Shown in pieces: positions 42,485 through 52,634 of a DNA stretch of 64,000 nucleotides. The notes under the pieces were generated by a model that worked only from the letters and a program-made list of their open reading frames with translations, did no database searches and was not told the origin of the DNA. The position numbers were made by a program, and so were the translations under genes. Source of the stretch: Lepidostoma basale (taxonomy: Eukaryota > Arthropoda > Insecta > Trichoptera > Lepidostomatidae). The DNA lies in the NCBI GenBank assembly GCA_022606425.2, contig JAHDVF020000445.1, positions 493,239-557,238 of the forward strand, in the 5' to 3' direction. The number at the start of each line of letters is the position of its first letter. Position 1 is the stretch's first letter.

Positions 42485-44520
42485 TATTCACACAAGAGTG
42501 ACCTGGGGATGAATGTGTCTAAATCTAAAGTGATTGTTTTCGAGAAAGAAGAATGTATGACGATTTGTGATATAATTGCGATGGGCTGGAAACTGGAACA
42601 AGTTACCCAATTTACGTATCTGTGAAGCATGTTTACAAGAGACGGAAAAATAGAGAAAGACATCGAAAGAAGGGTTGATGCGGGGAATCAAATAAATGGC
42701 GCACTCAAAGTTATTACTGCAAATAGAAATATATTCACAGAAGCAAAGATGGCAGTACACAATGGAGTTCTAGTGTCAACCCTCATGTATGGAAGTGAAG
42801 CTTGGAGCTGACAAAAGAAGGATGAAAGTAGGATAAACGCCGTAGAAATGAGATCACTAAGAATGTGCGGGAAAACGTTGTATGATAGAACACCGAATGA
42901 TGAAATAAGAAAGAAATGTAAGGCAGATGACTGCATCATGGATAAAATTAAAAAAGGATCCCTGAGATGGTTTGAACATATGAAACGAATGGATGAGAGT
43001 AGAATGGTTAACAAGTTGTACACAAGCAGCGTGAGTAGAAAAAGAAGCCGAGGACGACCGAGGGAAACATGGCATGACCAAATTTATCAATTACTAAAAG
43101 GCGGCCACATTCGAAGTCGGATTAATCGACGTGTATGCATGGTACTATGTATGAATGTAGAGGAGTGATTTCTCAAAGGCCTTTGACACTGTGAACCACG
43201 ACATTCTGATAGCAAAGCTATCTCAAATTGGATTCTCTTCTCAGTTGATTATGTTTTTCATTAGGTACCTCGAGGGGAGAAAACAATACGTCTCATACGG
43301 AATTTTTCAATCGGAACCTTTTCTTGTAAATTCAGGGGTGCCACAAGGTTCACACTTAGGGCCACTCCTCTTCACCATCTTCATAAATGATATTGCGAAG
43401 GTGATTAACTTCTCGCGATTTCTTTTATTTGCCGATGATCTGAAATTATTCCTGGAAATTAAAAATCCTGAAGACTGTCTTCGCCTCCGTCGGACATCAA
43501 TAATATTGTCAACTGGAGTCACAGTAATCAAATGCAATTCAATGTCTCTAAATGCGTTATGTTATCTTTTACTAGAGCATTGAGAACTGTGTATTATAGA
43601 TACACAATGAACAACCAGCAACTAGCACATGTATCTACGATGAGAGATCTCGGGATCATCTATGAGAGTAGGCTGACTTTTCGTGCACATGTTGTGAGGA
43701 TTTGTGGCACTGCACTGAAGATGTTGGGCTTCATCGTCCGGACTGGTAGAGTTTTCAGGGATCCCAATGTGCTCAGAGTCCTATACAACGCATTGGTTCG
43801 GAGCAGACTCGAAAGTGGTTCTGTGATATGGAGTCCTCACGAGGTGAGATATTGCGTTATGCTGGAGAGGGTTCAGAAAAAATTTCTGAGGTATCTCTAC
43901 ATGAGGGAGTATGGTAGCTATCCTTGGCTCTATCCCACGGCATTTCTTTTGGGAATGCTCGGAACCAATTCTCTACAGCTTCGAAGAGATGGGCATCTAA
44001 TTACCCATTTCTTTAGATTAATTAGGGGATACTTCGAGAACTCGGCCGTACTGGAGGGTGTTCGGCTTTTTGTCCCCGATAGATATCTCCGACAGCGACA
44101 GCACAGATTGTTTACCTACCGGCCGCCAGAACCAATCTGCCTCTGGTGACACCGGTGGGAAGAGCAATTAGTCTGCTGAACGCGGTCTCCTCGGAGATCG
44201 ACATCTTTCATGTTAGTGAAAGTACGTTCAGAGGGCAAATACTCTTAATTCTGGAGAGTATCCTGTCTTCCTAATGTTGAACCATCTCTTATGTGTTTCT
44301 GGTAGTATACTATATATAATATATTATTTTACCTGTTCTCAATAGATGCCTTAAAAATAAATTTTGTAATGTCTGTTGATGAAATAAACTGATTTGATTT
44401 GATTTGATTTGATTAGGAATCCCGAGAGGTATGCCAGGACAGAGCATTGTGACGATCTATCCTCCCTGCCTACCCCTCTGGGGAAATAGTGTGATGGTTA
44501 GTTAGTTAGTTAGTTAGTCA
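42485..44520 (+). mobile_element. RTE-A3 copy split by LINE-B
   Basis: 42485-43164 encodes NMSKSKVIVFEKEECMTICD-like, TRDGKIEKDIERRVDAGNQI, NGALKVITANRNIFTEAKMA, LMYGSEAWS (then an in-frame stop), LRMCGKTLYDRTPNDEIRKK, CKADDCIMDKIKKGSLRWF, RKRSRGRPRETWHDQI. After LINE-B, 44415-44520 completes it: REVCQDRAL, TGCCTACCCCTCTGGGGAAA and a GTTA tail. Originally it was the longest A3 copy here. Confidence 0.87.
43165..44414 (+). mobile_element. LINE-B copy, nested, with RT motifs
   Basis: 1,250 bp, starting in the RT palm: SKAFDTVNHDILIAKLSQIG, SGVPQGSHLGPLLF, FLLFADDLKLF (catalytic F-A-D-D), one frameshift near 43490, then SKCVMLSFTRA, MRDLGIIYESRLTFRAHV, LYNALVRSRLESGSVIWSPH, LRYLYMREYGSYPWLYP, and VPDRYLRQRQHRLF. 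The 3' UTR ends in GATTT repeats. AGGA flanks it at 43161-43164 and 44415-44418. The motif order fits the jockey superfamily; the clade is uncertain. Confidence 0.87.
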
Positions 44521-44534
44521 CACATTTGATCTTT

Positions 44535-44660
44535 CTTGGGTTATTATTATCTTATTCTTCTTCTTTTAGACCTTTGGTCTGTTCCTGTAATCAGGCTGGC
44601 CTCTCTTGAAAGGTCTGCTCCCAGCTATCCCTCCATTCTACCACGAAGGCCTATAAAATT
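44535..44660 (-). mobile_element. RTE-C 3' end scrap
   Basis: The plus strand CTTCTTCTTTTAGACCTTTG, GTCTGTTCCTGTAATCAGGC matches the reversed end of 39635-40215 (GGCCTGATTTCAGTAACAGA..AGG). Confidence 0.68.
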
Positions 44661-45354
44661 CCTTATGAGAATGGGTTTGATTACGATAATTTTTTCAACC
44701 AAGAGTTTGACAACGTCAGAATATAAGAAATATTTTAAATAGTGTACTCCCAACATACAATATACGAGTATTCATATATAATTAAACATCTACCCTGTCT
44801 TGTTTGTAAATCACTTTATTATACAAACTGAGCTTTTTCAACTTTTTCGCATTGCGGCCGTAATCCCAGCATCTGGATATAAGCTTTTATTATATGCGTG
44901 CTAACGGAAGGGTTTGTGAAACCGGACAGAAAATTGATAATTCCGTTTTATTTAATTATCTAAAACCCATCTCTTAAGGGATTAATTTAAGGGGAGAATC
45001 CGCCGGCGATTCTTCGAAATAACACCGGGGGTGAATATTTTTTTATGAAATTAATTAAACGGGCTATCTCTAAAAATATTTTGATATGATTATATACAAC
45101 GTGTTTTGTTTTTATGTATCTCAGAATAATCGAAAATTGATTTTAAAATACATATTCACATTTCATCTATATTTTTAATTTTCATCTACACTTGGAAAGG
45201 GCGTCTGTGACCAAAAATATGTTTATGAAAAGTACAATACATAAAAGCATTGTGAAAACACAAATTTATAAAGTATTATCATACAAAAATAGTTACAGTA
45301 TAAATTATGCTTATTAGCTCATTTTCTTATTTCTTAAAGGTGGACTGATGATAT
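44661..45354. other. No gene recognised
   Basis: AT-rich; nothing recognised. Confidence 0.5.
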
Positions 45355-45800
45355 TACACAAATAGCTAGAATTACCAGGATACCGAAGGGACAAGATAGG
45401 GACGAGTGGAAGTTAGCAGTCTGAGCTTTTGGCTACGTGATATGCCCATTGCTATTATAGAGTGGCCACCCGGTAGATGATGTCAGTGACCTTTGTTTTT
45501 TCTCTCACCATAACGTTTCTGACTCTGTCTCTTAGGCTTATTCCTAACATGGCTCTTTCCATGGCTCTCTGGGTTACTCGTAGTTTTCGGCACTTTGTTT
45601 CGACAATGTTACAGTTTCAAAACCATAAGTAACAACTGGCAGAACGCAGGTTTCATAGACTTTTAGTTTCAGGTTGATCGGTATTTTTCGATTTTTAAGG
45701 ATGTAACCCATGTTTCCGAAAGCTGGCCAGCTTAGTCCAATTCTTATTTTTAGCTCTGCGGTTTGGCTATCTCGGCCCAATCGAATATTGTGTCCCAGAT
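45355..45800 (-). mobile_element. RTE-D copy with thumb region
   Basis: Minus strand: RDSQTAELKIRIGLSWPAFG, NMGYILKNRKIPINLKLKVY, ETCVLPVVTYGFETVTLSKQ, then LRVTQRAMERAMLGISLRDR, VRNVMVREKTKVTDIIYR. This is the L-x-V-Y-x-x-C-V-L-P-V-x-T-Y-G region upstream of the other RTE-D fragments. Confidence 0.83.
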
Positions 45801-45849
45801 ATGTATTGTGTCCTAATACAAGATAATATACATGATAAGATGAGATGAG
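45801..45849. repeat. 27-bp direct repeat, left copy
   Basis: CTAATACAAGATAATATACA TGATAAG at 45813-45839 recurs exactly at 47352-47378, flanking about 1.5 kb that contains RTE-A1 and other fragments. Confidence 0.85.
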
Positions 45850-46735
45850 ATGAGTGATCTGTCTGTAAACTGTCTGCTTTACGCGGACGACGCCGTTCTC
45901 GTTGCGGATAGTGCGGACGAATTACAAGTCTTGGTGTCGAGAATGTATGAGGTATGCAAGTCGAACGATTTAATGATGAATGTCGGAAAGTCAAAGGTGT
46001 TAGTTTTTGAAAGGGAAGAGCAAATGACAGTTTGTAATATAAGTGTAAATGAAGAGAACTTGGAACAGGTGAGTGAATTTGTGTATTTAGGTAGCATGTT
46101 CACAGCGGATGGCCGAACGGACAGTGATATTGAAAGAAGGGTTGGTGCGGGTAACAAAGTGAATGGAGCTTTAAAAGTAGTTTTTGGAAACAAGAATTTA
46201 TCAATGAAAGCGAAAATGGCCGTTCACAATGGAGTTCTGGTTCCAACCCTTATGTATGGAAGCGAAGCATGGAACTGGCAGAAGAAAGATGAGAGCAGAA
46301 TAAATGCGGTAGAGATGAGGTCCCTAAGACGTATGTGCGGTAGAACGATGTACGACAGAATCTCAAATGCTGATATTAGGAAAGAGTGTAGAGCGAAAGA
46401 AGGTATTATGAACAAAATTATGAAAGGTTCGCTTCGTTGGTTCGGACATATGGAGCGCATGGGTGAAGAAAGAATGGTTAAAAAGTATACGTTAACAATG
46501 TAAATGGAGTAAGGAGTCGAGGTAGACCGAGGAAAACATGGCATGACCAAATTAATCAAATATTAAAAGTTGGTCATGTCAGAAGCCGGAAGAATCGACG
46601 TGCGTGTATGACTCGATGTATGAATGTGGAGGAAGCTAGAGAGGTGTGCCAGGATAGAGTAGTGTGGCGGTCTATTCTCTCTGCCTACCCCTGCGGGGAA
46701 ACGGCGTGATGGTTTTGTTGTTGTTGTTGTTTTCT
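45850..46735 (+). mobile_element. RTE-A1 copy with catalytic YADD
   Basis: The longest RTE-A copy: LSVNCLLYADDAVLVADSAD (the two aspartates of the RT active site), ELQVLVSRMYEVCKSNDLMM, NVGKSKVLVFEREEQ, FVYLGSMFTADGRTDSDIER, LMYGSEAWNWQKKDE, RTMYDRISNADIRKEC, GSLRWFGHMERMGEER. A one-base loss near 46490 (KK-YTLTM) shifts the frame; the rest continues GVRSRGRPRKTWHDQ, CMNVEEAREVC, a stop and a TTG tail. The palm and endonuclease upstream of YADD are missing. Confidence 0.9.
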
Positions 46736-46739
46736 CATT

Positions 46740-46815
46740 TTCTTTGCCATCCACGTTGATTTCCAGCCTTTCCGTGCCCATCACCTTGGTCTTTGCCAGG
46801 TTCATATTCAAACCT
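46740..46815 (-). mobile_element. LINE RT scrap
   Basis: The minus strand encodes GLNMNLAKTKVMGTERLEIN and VDGKENE, resembling the region just after the RT active site in RTE-D-like LINEs. Too short to assign. Confidence 0.55.
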
Positions 46816-47164
46816 ACAAAATTGGATACATCGTATCATCGTCAGATCTAGACTATCACTTCGTAATTCCCTCGAGACACTCAACACCAAAAGAGTAAAC
46901 TTCCCTCATCATACGAGCAGGCTATATGCACAAGAGGTGAGATGGGTTGAAGCCGTAATAACAGCAATAACGTCCCACGAATAATAAAGAAACACCTTTC
47001 ATAAATCACATTACTGCTCACGATATATCTAGATGTTTAGCACACACGTAAAACTACTATGCTTCTGTATATAGGCAGTTACCTAACCTTAAAATAACCC
47101 ATCCTCAATGCACAATATAAAGTAAACATTGGCGTTTCGTCAGCTAAACTTTAACAAAATACTT
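46816..47164. other. No gene recognised
   Basis: Nothing recognised. Confidence 0.5.
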
Positions 47165-47378
47165 TTTAATAAATATGAATGAAAATGTTGCTTTTTAGAA
47201 ATTTCATTATAGTTTATGAGAATAACATGTTTCGCCTTTTAAATGTATTATTTATTTATTATTTTGTTGAATCGCTCTTAACATCATTACAGCGCGAGCC
47301 AAATCAATAAAGGGTATAATTATATTAAATCTAATAACATGTGATAGATAGCTAATACAAGATAATATACATGATAAG
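47165..47378 (-). repeat. PLE-hh scrap fused to SINE-T 3' part
   Basis: 47165-47250: reversed PLE-hh arm with ATAACATGTTTCGCC. 47250-47350: minus-strand SINE-T tail type ii (TTGGCTCGCGCTGTAATGAT, GTTAAGAGCGATTCAACAAA). The right copy of a 27-bp direct repeat (47352-47378) follows. Confidence 0.65.
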
Positions 47379-47514
47379 TCTTGATGCAAAATCTTCCTTA
47401 GTGAGCGGTCAGCATTGCCCAATGCAATTGCATGCTTCCGGGCAGGACGCCGAGGCGACAGTTCAATAGCTTATCTCACTATCGTTAAATTTTCGGATGT
47501 TCTTACGGTTTTGG

Positions 47515-47925
47515 GTCTTCTTAAACCATTCATACATCGTGTCATGCACACGCGTCGATTTCTCTGACTCTTCACATGGCCGACATTCAATATTTGATTT
47601 ATTTGATCGTGCCACATTTTCTTCGGTCTTCTTCTATTTCTGGTTCCATTAACATCGTTTACATATAATATTTTTACCATTCTTTCTTCATTCATTCTTT
47701 TCATATATCCAAACCATCTTAATGATCCTTTCATTATTTTGTTCATAACACCATCATTCGCACCGCATTCACTTCTTATATTTTCATTCGACACTCTATC
47801 ATACACAGAGTATCCACACATTCGTCTAAGAGATCTCATTTCTACTGCATTTATTCTACTTTCATCCTTCTTTTACCAGTTCCATGCTTCGCTTCCATAC
47901 ATAAGGGTCGAAAGAATAATGCTTG
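47515..47925 (-). mobile_element. RTE-A2 fragment
   Basis: Minus strand frame: MRSLRRMCGYSVYDRVSNEN, IRSECGANDGVMNKIMKGSL, RWFGYMKRMNEERMVKILYV, NDVNGTRNRRRPKKMWHDQI, NVGHVKSQRNRRVCMTRCMN; the final tail is lost. Upstream the FDPYVWKRSMEL-type MYGSEAW region is intact. Confidence 0.86.
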
Positions 47926-48224
47926 CTATATTACGGTTCCGCATGTCGCCACCTCTGCCACTGGCTGCTCTCCGGGCATCTCATCATGTATCGCGAGTCC
48001 CTTCTTCTGACCGCTTTATTTTATTCCTGAGTGGAGTTGTCCCGCGGCCCGGACGCAATCGTGACCCGAACACTAATCCCCGATTCCCACAGCTACCCCT
48101 AGAACCACCCCCGCTACTGGGGCCTCTTTTCTCTAACTATGTATCTGAACAACGTCAGAGAATAGCTGTATAATTTTTCATACCTACATATCGTTTATAA
48201 ATTATCTTTATCTTTATATCTTCT

Positions 48225-48590
48225 TCTTCCTCAGCCTATTCCCGTCCACTCCTGGAAAAAGGCCTCCTCCATTTGCTTCCATGTCACTCTGTCCTGTGCA
48301 GACTGCATCCAGGTTATTCCGACGTGTCTGATTAGATCATCCTTCCACCGTAGTTCCGGTCGCCCTTCACTTCGCTTTGTCGTCCACGGTCTCCAAGTCA
48401 GCAGTCTTCTTGACCAATTTTCATCTGAGCTTCTGGCTACGTGACCTGACCATTGCCGTTTTTGAGTCGCCACCCGGAGGATGATGTCAGTGACCTTTGT
48501 TTTTTCTCTCACCGTATCGTTTCTGACTCTGTCTCTTAGTCTTATTCCTAATGCTCCATGGCTCTTTCCATGGCTTTTCGGGTAATTCAT
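48225..48590 (-). mobile_element. RTE-D C-terminus with 119-codon open frame
   Basis: Minus strand: LGIRLRDRVRNDTVREKTKV, TDIILRVATQKRQWSGHVAR, SSDENWSRRLLTWRPWTTKR, SEGRPELRWKDDLIRHVGIT, WMQSAQDRVTWKQMEEAFFQ and EWTGIG at the stop. This is the reference RTE-D end in the window. Confidence 0.88.
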
Positions 48591-48591
48591 G

Positions 48592-48735
48592 AATAATTCA
48601 TGAATAATTGACCTTTTCAGAATAATTCATAGTTATGTTTGTTTATCATAGATGGCGCTGATGTCGAATTCGATTTTAAGCATGCGCAAATCACTTGCGT
48701 TGTAGCGTGGCGTTGTTTTAATATTAAATTCGATG
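48592..48735. repeat. Interspersed repeat R, copy 2
   Basis: TCATGAATAATTGACCTTTT, AATTCATAGTTATGTTTGTT, ATAGATGGCGCTGATGTCGA, GCGCAAATCACTTGCGTTG. Matches 17195 and 54840. Begins with a doubled ATTCATGAATA. Confidence 0.72.
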
Positions 48736-48744
48736 TGCTTAAAT

Positions 48745-48925
48745 TTTGAAAATATATTATATAATAAAACTTCTAGAAAACAGAGGTTTTCATTCATGTT
48801 ATTAATTAAAAATACTATTATAGATAAACTAAAGAACATTGTCCATAATGATGATTTTTTTATGAATTATTATAAAACACTATTTTTTTCCACTCGACAT
48901 GTTTCGAAGGCTAATACTCGTATAA
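48745..48925. mobile_element. PLE-hh fragments
   Basis: ATAAAACTTCTAGAAAACAG AGGTTTTCATTC is a PLE-hh arm. At 48893 the minus strand reads CGAGTATTAGCCTTCGAAAC ATGTCGAG, a GAAAC..GTC half with a mutated CTGANGA half. Confidence 0.5.
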
Positions 48926-49287
48926 CTCAACAGAGAAAAATACACCGTTTAATTAATTCAAAATTCGTAATTTAAAATACATTAAGCAATATATTGATTT
49001 CTCATAGTTACTTGAAAAAAAATCATTGCAGGTTTACGTATGTATTGTTATTTTTTTATAATCTTAAGGCGTTAACACTATGAAATTCCATAATGACGTT
49101 TTTTACGAATTAGAACACGGTTTTTTGACTATTCATATTATTTTTCTCGACTGATACAAACTTTTAATATCATTTCCTCAATGGTGAAGGTGTGAGCCTT
49201 CAAAACATGTACAGAAAAATAAACTAAAAATGGAATAAACGGGGTGCTAATTCATAAACATATTTTTAATAAAGATTTCTACTTAAT

Positions 49288-49562
49288 GCTTCCCAATCTT
49301 AATAGATGACGCTTGTGTAGAGTGAACTATAAAATTTATATATAAATAGGCGCGGCATCTTAGCATATATACAACTTCCAAAAATTTGTCAGCCGTGGTG
49401 GTCGTAAAAAGGACGGAATGGGAAATGTTGTTAAACATAAAGCAATTGCTCAACCCAACCAATGACAAGTCATAAGTCCTGTAAGCGCCTCGGCCACCAT
49501 ATTCTGTTCCCAGAAAACTTCATTTACATCTTCGTCTCTATTGAGATACAATTAATCCTTAC
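49288..49562. repeat. Interspersed repeat Q, copy 2
   Basis: Second copy of the 35245-35508 repeat, with the same block order. Differences include GTCAGCCGTGGTGGTCGTAA and an extra AGAAAACTTCATT near 49514. Non-coding. Confidence 0.75.
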
Positions 49563-50159
49563 AAAATATTTCTAATTATTGTATTCGAATTATATATGAT
49601 TAGTGGTTGTGAAATATTTGGGTGTGACTAACAGTGCTTTTACTGGATGAATTTAGAAATATTATTTGATGGATTTTATTTGATTTTATCGTATCTAAGA
49701 GTACACATCTCTCAATAAAACAGGTACTTATCACAAAGGGATGTATCATTATGGGTATCCAGCAATTGTGAATGGGAAAAATCCACTAATATTATCTTTA
49801 TGTGTTATTTCGGAGGCAAGACCAATGGCAGCTATCTGCCCTGAGACAATACTGGGAAAAATGAAAAGAGATTTTCTTTGAAACCCGTAGCTTTGATCCC
49901 CACAGCGCGTAAGGGTCTTGTTTGTTTCGTATTATTTTATCAAAAACGTTATAAAATAATAATGTTCTCCACCTTATTTGTAAAACGTTTTAATGCATAT
50001 CAAGGCTTTTCTTCTCAATTTATATTGATGATAGATGACTGTGCTCAATTGCCATCTAATCCAAACCTTATTTAACGATGAATTTTTTTATTTTGTATTC
50101 ATCATCATCATGAGCATCAGTGGCATAATGACGAGCTGTACCATATTTACAAAGCTCCC
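49563..50159. other. No gene recognised
   Basis: AT-rich; the final 60 bases hold CATCATCATCATGAGCATCA, which may be an ATC-type LINE tail scrap. Confidence 0.5.
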
Positions 50160-50445
50160 AGTTCTCCCAGGTCAGACTGAATAGACTGAGATGGGCCGGT
50201 CACGTGCACGATGCCGTCATCGCGAACCCCAAAAAGATTGCTGGAGTGGCACCCACGTGGTAGAACACCAATTGGATGACCAAGGCTGCGATGGGAGGAT
50301 GAAGTTGGGAGAGATGGGGCGAAATTGTTACGAGTGTCAGATTGGAGGGTCGAAGCGGAGGACAGGAGGAGTTGGAGGCGAAGAATACTGAAGGCAAAGG
50401 CTCGATATGGGCTGTAGGGCCATCGAAGAAGAATATTCATCATCA
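50160..50445 (+). mobile_element. RTE-E-like LINE C-terminus with CAT tail
   Basis: Decayed plus-strand reading: RLNRLRWAGHVHDAV, PKKIAGVAPTW, RTPIGPRLRWEDEVGRDGAK-like, RSEDRRSWRRRILKAKARYG, then GAAGAAGAATATTCATCATCATCA. R-L-R-W-A-G-H-V plus R-R-S-W-R-R mark a third E-type LINE end. Multiple frame breaks. Confidence 0.72.
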
Positions 50446-50690
50446 TCATGACGACTTTGTAGCAGAATGGCAACAGCAAACGCCAAACCAAAGGTCCCGG
50501 GTTCAATTCTCGGCATTGATAGTTTGGTCCACACACTATCTTTGGTCTAGTGTAGAATTTACGTGGCAATTAAATGGCGATAGATTGTCGATAGATGTCA
50601 TTAGAATCAATATAATAGCTATACCCTTTACATCAATTTGGCTCGCGCTGTAATGATGTATTGAACTCTTTAACAAAATAAACTAAATAG
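50446..50690 (+). repeat. SINE-T, tail type ii
   Basis: Decayed tRNA head (GACTTTGTAGCAGAATGGCA; box B-like CCCGGGTTCAATTCTCGGC), shared body (TCTTTGGTCTAGTGTAGAAT, GGCGATAGATTG), tail CATCAATTTGGCTCGCGCTG TAATGATG and an AATAAA end. It inserted right next to the RTE-E tail. Confidence 0.82.
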
Positions 50691-50699
50691 TCCATTGTT

Positions 50700-50850
50700 T
50701 TGGCCGGAAAAATCGACGTGCGTGCATGACAAGATGTATGAATGTAGAGGAATCGAGAGAAGTATGTCAGGACAGAACAGTGTGGCGTTCCATTCTTTCT
50801 GTCTACCCCTCCGGGGAGACGGCATGATGGTAAGTTAGTTAGTTAGTTAG
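50700..50850 (+). mobile_element. RTE-A 3' end fragment
   Basis: NRRACMTRCMNVEESREVCQ, DRTVWRSILSVYPSGETA-like end, the CTACCCCTCCGGGGAGACGG hairpin and a GTTA tail. It is preceded by a PLE-hh end (AATAGTCCATTGTTTTGGCC). Confidence 0.82.
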
Positions 50851-51219
50851 TTATATTTGTATTAAAATGGATTTTTTTTATTTTCATTATATAAAAAAAC
50901 TACAGTTTTTATGAATTTTCGTGGAGCATATTTTCAGTTTTTATTATTTATCTGACAGTTTATAATTATCGTGTTGAAGGGTCATTGAAGTATCTGAAAC
51001 TGATTAGAAAATAGTTCTTATTGATGATCTGTTGACAGATCTGTTGAGTAATGAAAACAGTTTCCAATAAGCGTAACCGTTAGAGTTTAGAACTATAAAT
51101 TGGAATTTGAAAGTCAATCATTATTATTATTTCGTGTGATTCATGCTTGTAGAAGCGACAATTCGCTTCCTCAAGCTTGAATCTGTTGACCCATTGTCTT
51201 ACTAAAAGATATTAACATA
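50851..51219. other. No gene recognised
   Basis: AT-rich. GTAGAAGCGACAATTCGCTT near 51150 is a PLE-hh-like scrap. Confidence 0.5.
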
Positions 51220-51270
51220 GATCACATACATCATCAGAAGATGCTAGCTTCTGAAACCGGTCGAAGACAT
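51220..51270 (+). ncRNA. Hammerhead-like motif, mutated core
   Basis: ATCAGAAGATGCTAGCTTCT, then GAAACCGGTCGAAG. The second half is canonical (GAAAC, ACCGGU self-complementary helix III, GTC), but the first core reads CAGAAGA instead of CTGAAGA. Confidence 0.45.
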
Positions 51271-51349
51271 AAACATTTGTGGGTTTTAACTAAATGAAGG
51301 CTAGACATTACATAGGTGCCAAGTGGTTTAGACACAAAGCAGAGAAAAT

Positions 51350-51890
51350 AATCAAAAACTGTTTTGACTAATATAAAGAACGCATTTAAAATTCGATACA
51401 ATAATTTAAATTTAAAAATTATCCTAGGCTTATTGTTATAAGTACTAATAATTATTTTTTATCAGTAAGAACTAATAAATAAAATTAAACAATAATAATA
51501 CATAATGTTAATAATTTAGAAAAAACATACATTTGAAAATACATACTTTATATAGAAATTAATAAATGATTAATTTGCATATGATTGGGAATGGGAGCTT
51601 GGGAGACTAAAAGTTGACAAAGTATTTAAGGAGAAAGGAGTAAAAGGAGAAATCTGATTATTTTTTGTTTCCTGAACAATGATGTAAAACTCCATATTAA
51701 ATAATTAATACGAATGAAAACGTCAGTTTTCTAGAAGTTTTATTATATTTTATTGGAATGACATGTTTCGCCCTTCTAATTTTGACACACACATTTGATA
51801 ATGCCTTAGAAGGGTGAAACATGTCATTTCCATAAAACATATAAAAACTTCTAGAAAACTGACGTTTTCATTCGTATTAATTAGGTATCT
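51350..51890. mobile_element. PLE-hh sequences
   Basis: 51350-51665 is an AT-rich block whose reverse complement recurs at 57828-58140 (CATATGATTGGGAATGGGAG, CGCATTTAAAATTCGATACA). 51690-51890 is a foldback with arms of about 80 bp (CGTCAGTTTTCTAGAAGTTT against AACTTCTAGAAAACTGACG) enclosing a GATAATGCCTTAGAAGGGTG AAACATGTCATT motif. Confidence 0.6.
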
Positions 51891-52634
51891 GATTATTAAT
51901 TAATAATTCACGAAAATTCAAGATAGTTGCGTTTAGTTGAAATATCTTTTGGTAAATTTTGATAAATTTTGATAAATATTTCACTATCGTTTTTATAAAA
52001 ACGAATGTGTAGAAAACATTTGACAAAAGCTCTTAGGTTCCTTATCATAATATATGATGTTTTTCTATGCTGGGCCAAAATAAATAACTTTCCACAATAT
52101 AAATTAAACCCTCGGCATTCAAAAGAAAATTAATCCAGTTTTCGACGTTGAATGAAAGATTCGTTTGAAGATTAGGATAGCAGAAGGCCGAACATTTTGA
52201 ATCTCGTCCGACCATCTCCTTTGCCGGGAAACCAAATTCCGTCTTTCGTCGTCGGCTTTATTTTCTGTGCTCCTGGTATCTCCCTTTTTTCAATGGTATA
52301 CAAAAGTAATCCGGGCGCCAGGAGGTATGAGTAGGTCTGTCCATATCAAACGTTCCCACTTTTATTATCGACCATGTCCCAGACTCTTGGGGAATTTAAA
52401 CTGCTTTGTGTGTTTTGTACAGGACGATGTTCAAAATTCCAGGTATTTACCCAAATTCGGTAGGGGGTTCTTATAGATAATATACCATAGATGATTATTT
52501 AGTAATCTAGCCGACAATAACACAGCTTCACGTAACTCTCTTCTACATACTCGTACATGTACACCCTGAGACACGCCTTTCAGTAATTGGTTTATTTAAA
52601 TTTACAATAAGAGGGACAAAAACCTTTCCAAAAA
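51891..52634. other. No gene recognised
   Basis: Unique-looking. 52140-52500 is less AT-rich with a 69-codon frame of no known family. Confidence 0.5.
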
